Shown in pieces: positions 63,616 through 64,000 of a stretch of DNA of 64,000 bases. Position 1 is the stretch's first letter. Each line of letters begins with the position of its first letter. Under the pieces are notes generated by a model. The model did no database searches and was not told the origin of the DNA. It was given only the letters and a program-made list of their open reading frames with translations. The DNA comes from CAILZL01 sp963791615 (lineage in GTDB: Bacteria; Pseudomonadota; Gammaproteobacteria; Steroidobacterales; Steroidobacteraceae). Both the position numbers and the translations under genes were made by a program. The stretch is taken from NCBI GenBank assembly GCA_963791615.1, contig CAWBTE010000005.1, forward strand, positions 496,001 through 560,000, written 5' to 3'.

Positions 63616-64000
63616 TCAGCCAAAACCTTGCTTCAGGGTGTTCTGCAGCGCGTCAGAATCATAATCTGCGGTGACGATGGCAGTACCCAGCCCCTGCAAC
63701 AACACCAGACGCAATTGGCCTGCCAATACTTTCTTGTCCATGCCCATCAGTTCACGCGCCCGGTCAGCACCAATAGCAGGCGCTTTGACTGGCAAGCCAC
63801 TGTTTTTCAACAAGGCAACCGTGCGTTGATAATCCGTTTCAGAAAACCAGCCCAGCTGTCTGGACATATCCGCCGCCAGCACCATGCCGGCCGCAACCGC
63901 TTCGCCATGCAACCATTCGCCATAACCCAGCGCGTTTTCGATGGCATGGCCAAAGGTATGACCGAGATTGAGAATGGCGCGCAGGCCCTGCTCACGTTCA
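63616..64000 (-). CDS. aroB: 3-Dehydroquinate synthase AroB, 5' end outside window
   Basis: The C-terminal part of AroB is present. Reading from the window edge it gives REQGLRAILNLGHTFGHAIENALGYGEWLHGEAVAAGM, including the zinc-binding His residues in NLGHTFGHAIE and LHGEAVAAGM. The terminal segment is LGTAIVTADYDSDALQNTLKQGFG. The enzyme makes dehydroquinate in the shikimate pathway. The start lies beyond position 64000. Confidence 0.95.
   Translation of the reverse strand, partial: EREQGLRAILNLGHTFGHAIENALGYGEWLHGEAVAAGMVLAADMSRQLGWFSETDYQRTVALLKNSGLPVKAPAIGADRARELMGMDKKVLAGQLRLVLLQGLGTAIVTADYDSDALQNTLKQGFG

Overview
The window looks like chromosomal DNA of a proteobacterium, most likely a betaproteobacterium or a deep-branching gammaproteobacterium. 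The signs are a urt-ure urea operon, a KorABC-type 2-oxoglutarate oxidoreductase, an OmpA porin with an outer-membrane lifestyle, FadD/TesA/YbbAP, the aroB-dgt-hemE order, and many short palindromic intergenic repeats of kinds common in these groups. No rRNA, tRNA, CRISPR array or transposase was recognised.

Layout. 1-631: 3' part of an ankyrin-repeat gene. 893-12981 (minus): a complete urea uptake and hydrolysis operon, urtABCDE-ureDABC-ureEF-ureJ-ureG, with palindromic repeats filling most of its gaps. 13659-14185: a toxin-antitoxin pair with a nonsense mutation in the toxin, bracketed by two related 30-bp palindromes. 14457-16060: a small integron-type cassette array (two attC sites and a candidate attI-like core, no integrase). 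16258-29965: mixed housekeeping and accessory genes: YgiQ, aldo/keto reductase, a VOC/TfoX-C/AlkD/Cdd1 run, YchJ, MocA, peptide deformylase, an LCAT-like lipase, HopJ. 30022-41991: a 12-kb surface-protein locus. It has a minus-strand set of three small secreted DUF11 proteins and a giant (about 1960 aa) DUF11/OmpA/beta-barrel protein, facing a divergent 982-aa DUF11 protein. 42115-46844: korC-korA-korB. 46997-52534: PspC/SHOCT protein, a membrane protein, an ORF6N remnant, a 980-aa trypsin-like/TonB-C protein and a 5'-truncated DUF971 gene. 52563-64000: core genes ybbP-ybbA, divergent tesA-fadD-CAP-RIO kinase, ompA, hemE, dgt and aroB (cut by the window end).

How the genes work together. UrtABCDE would import urea, UreABC hydrolyse it, and UreDEFG with UreJ supply nickel and assemble the metallocentre. 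KorABC would oxidise 2-oxoglutarate to succinyl-CoA and pass electrons to ferredoxin and a pyridine nucleotide. The DUF11 locus may build a surface structure; this is inference.

A major caution: fourteen single-base frameshifts, thirteen of them apparent +1 insertions, break otherwise perfectly conserved genes (ankyrin, ureE, ureC, ureD, urtD, urtA twice, ygiQ, alkD, mocA, two DUF11 genes, korC, ORF6N). The protein sequence resumes exactly in the next frame each time. This suggests sequence or assembly errors more than gene decay, so I annotate these as single genes with a frameshift. The toxin nonsense codon, the YafY remnant, the truncated ORF6N and the truncated DUF971 gene are different in kind and look like real decay.
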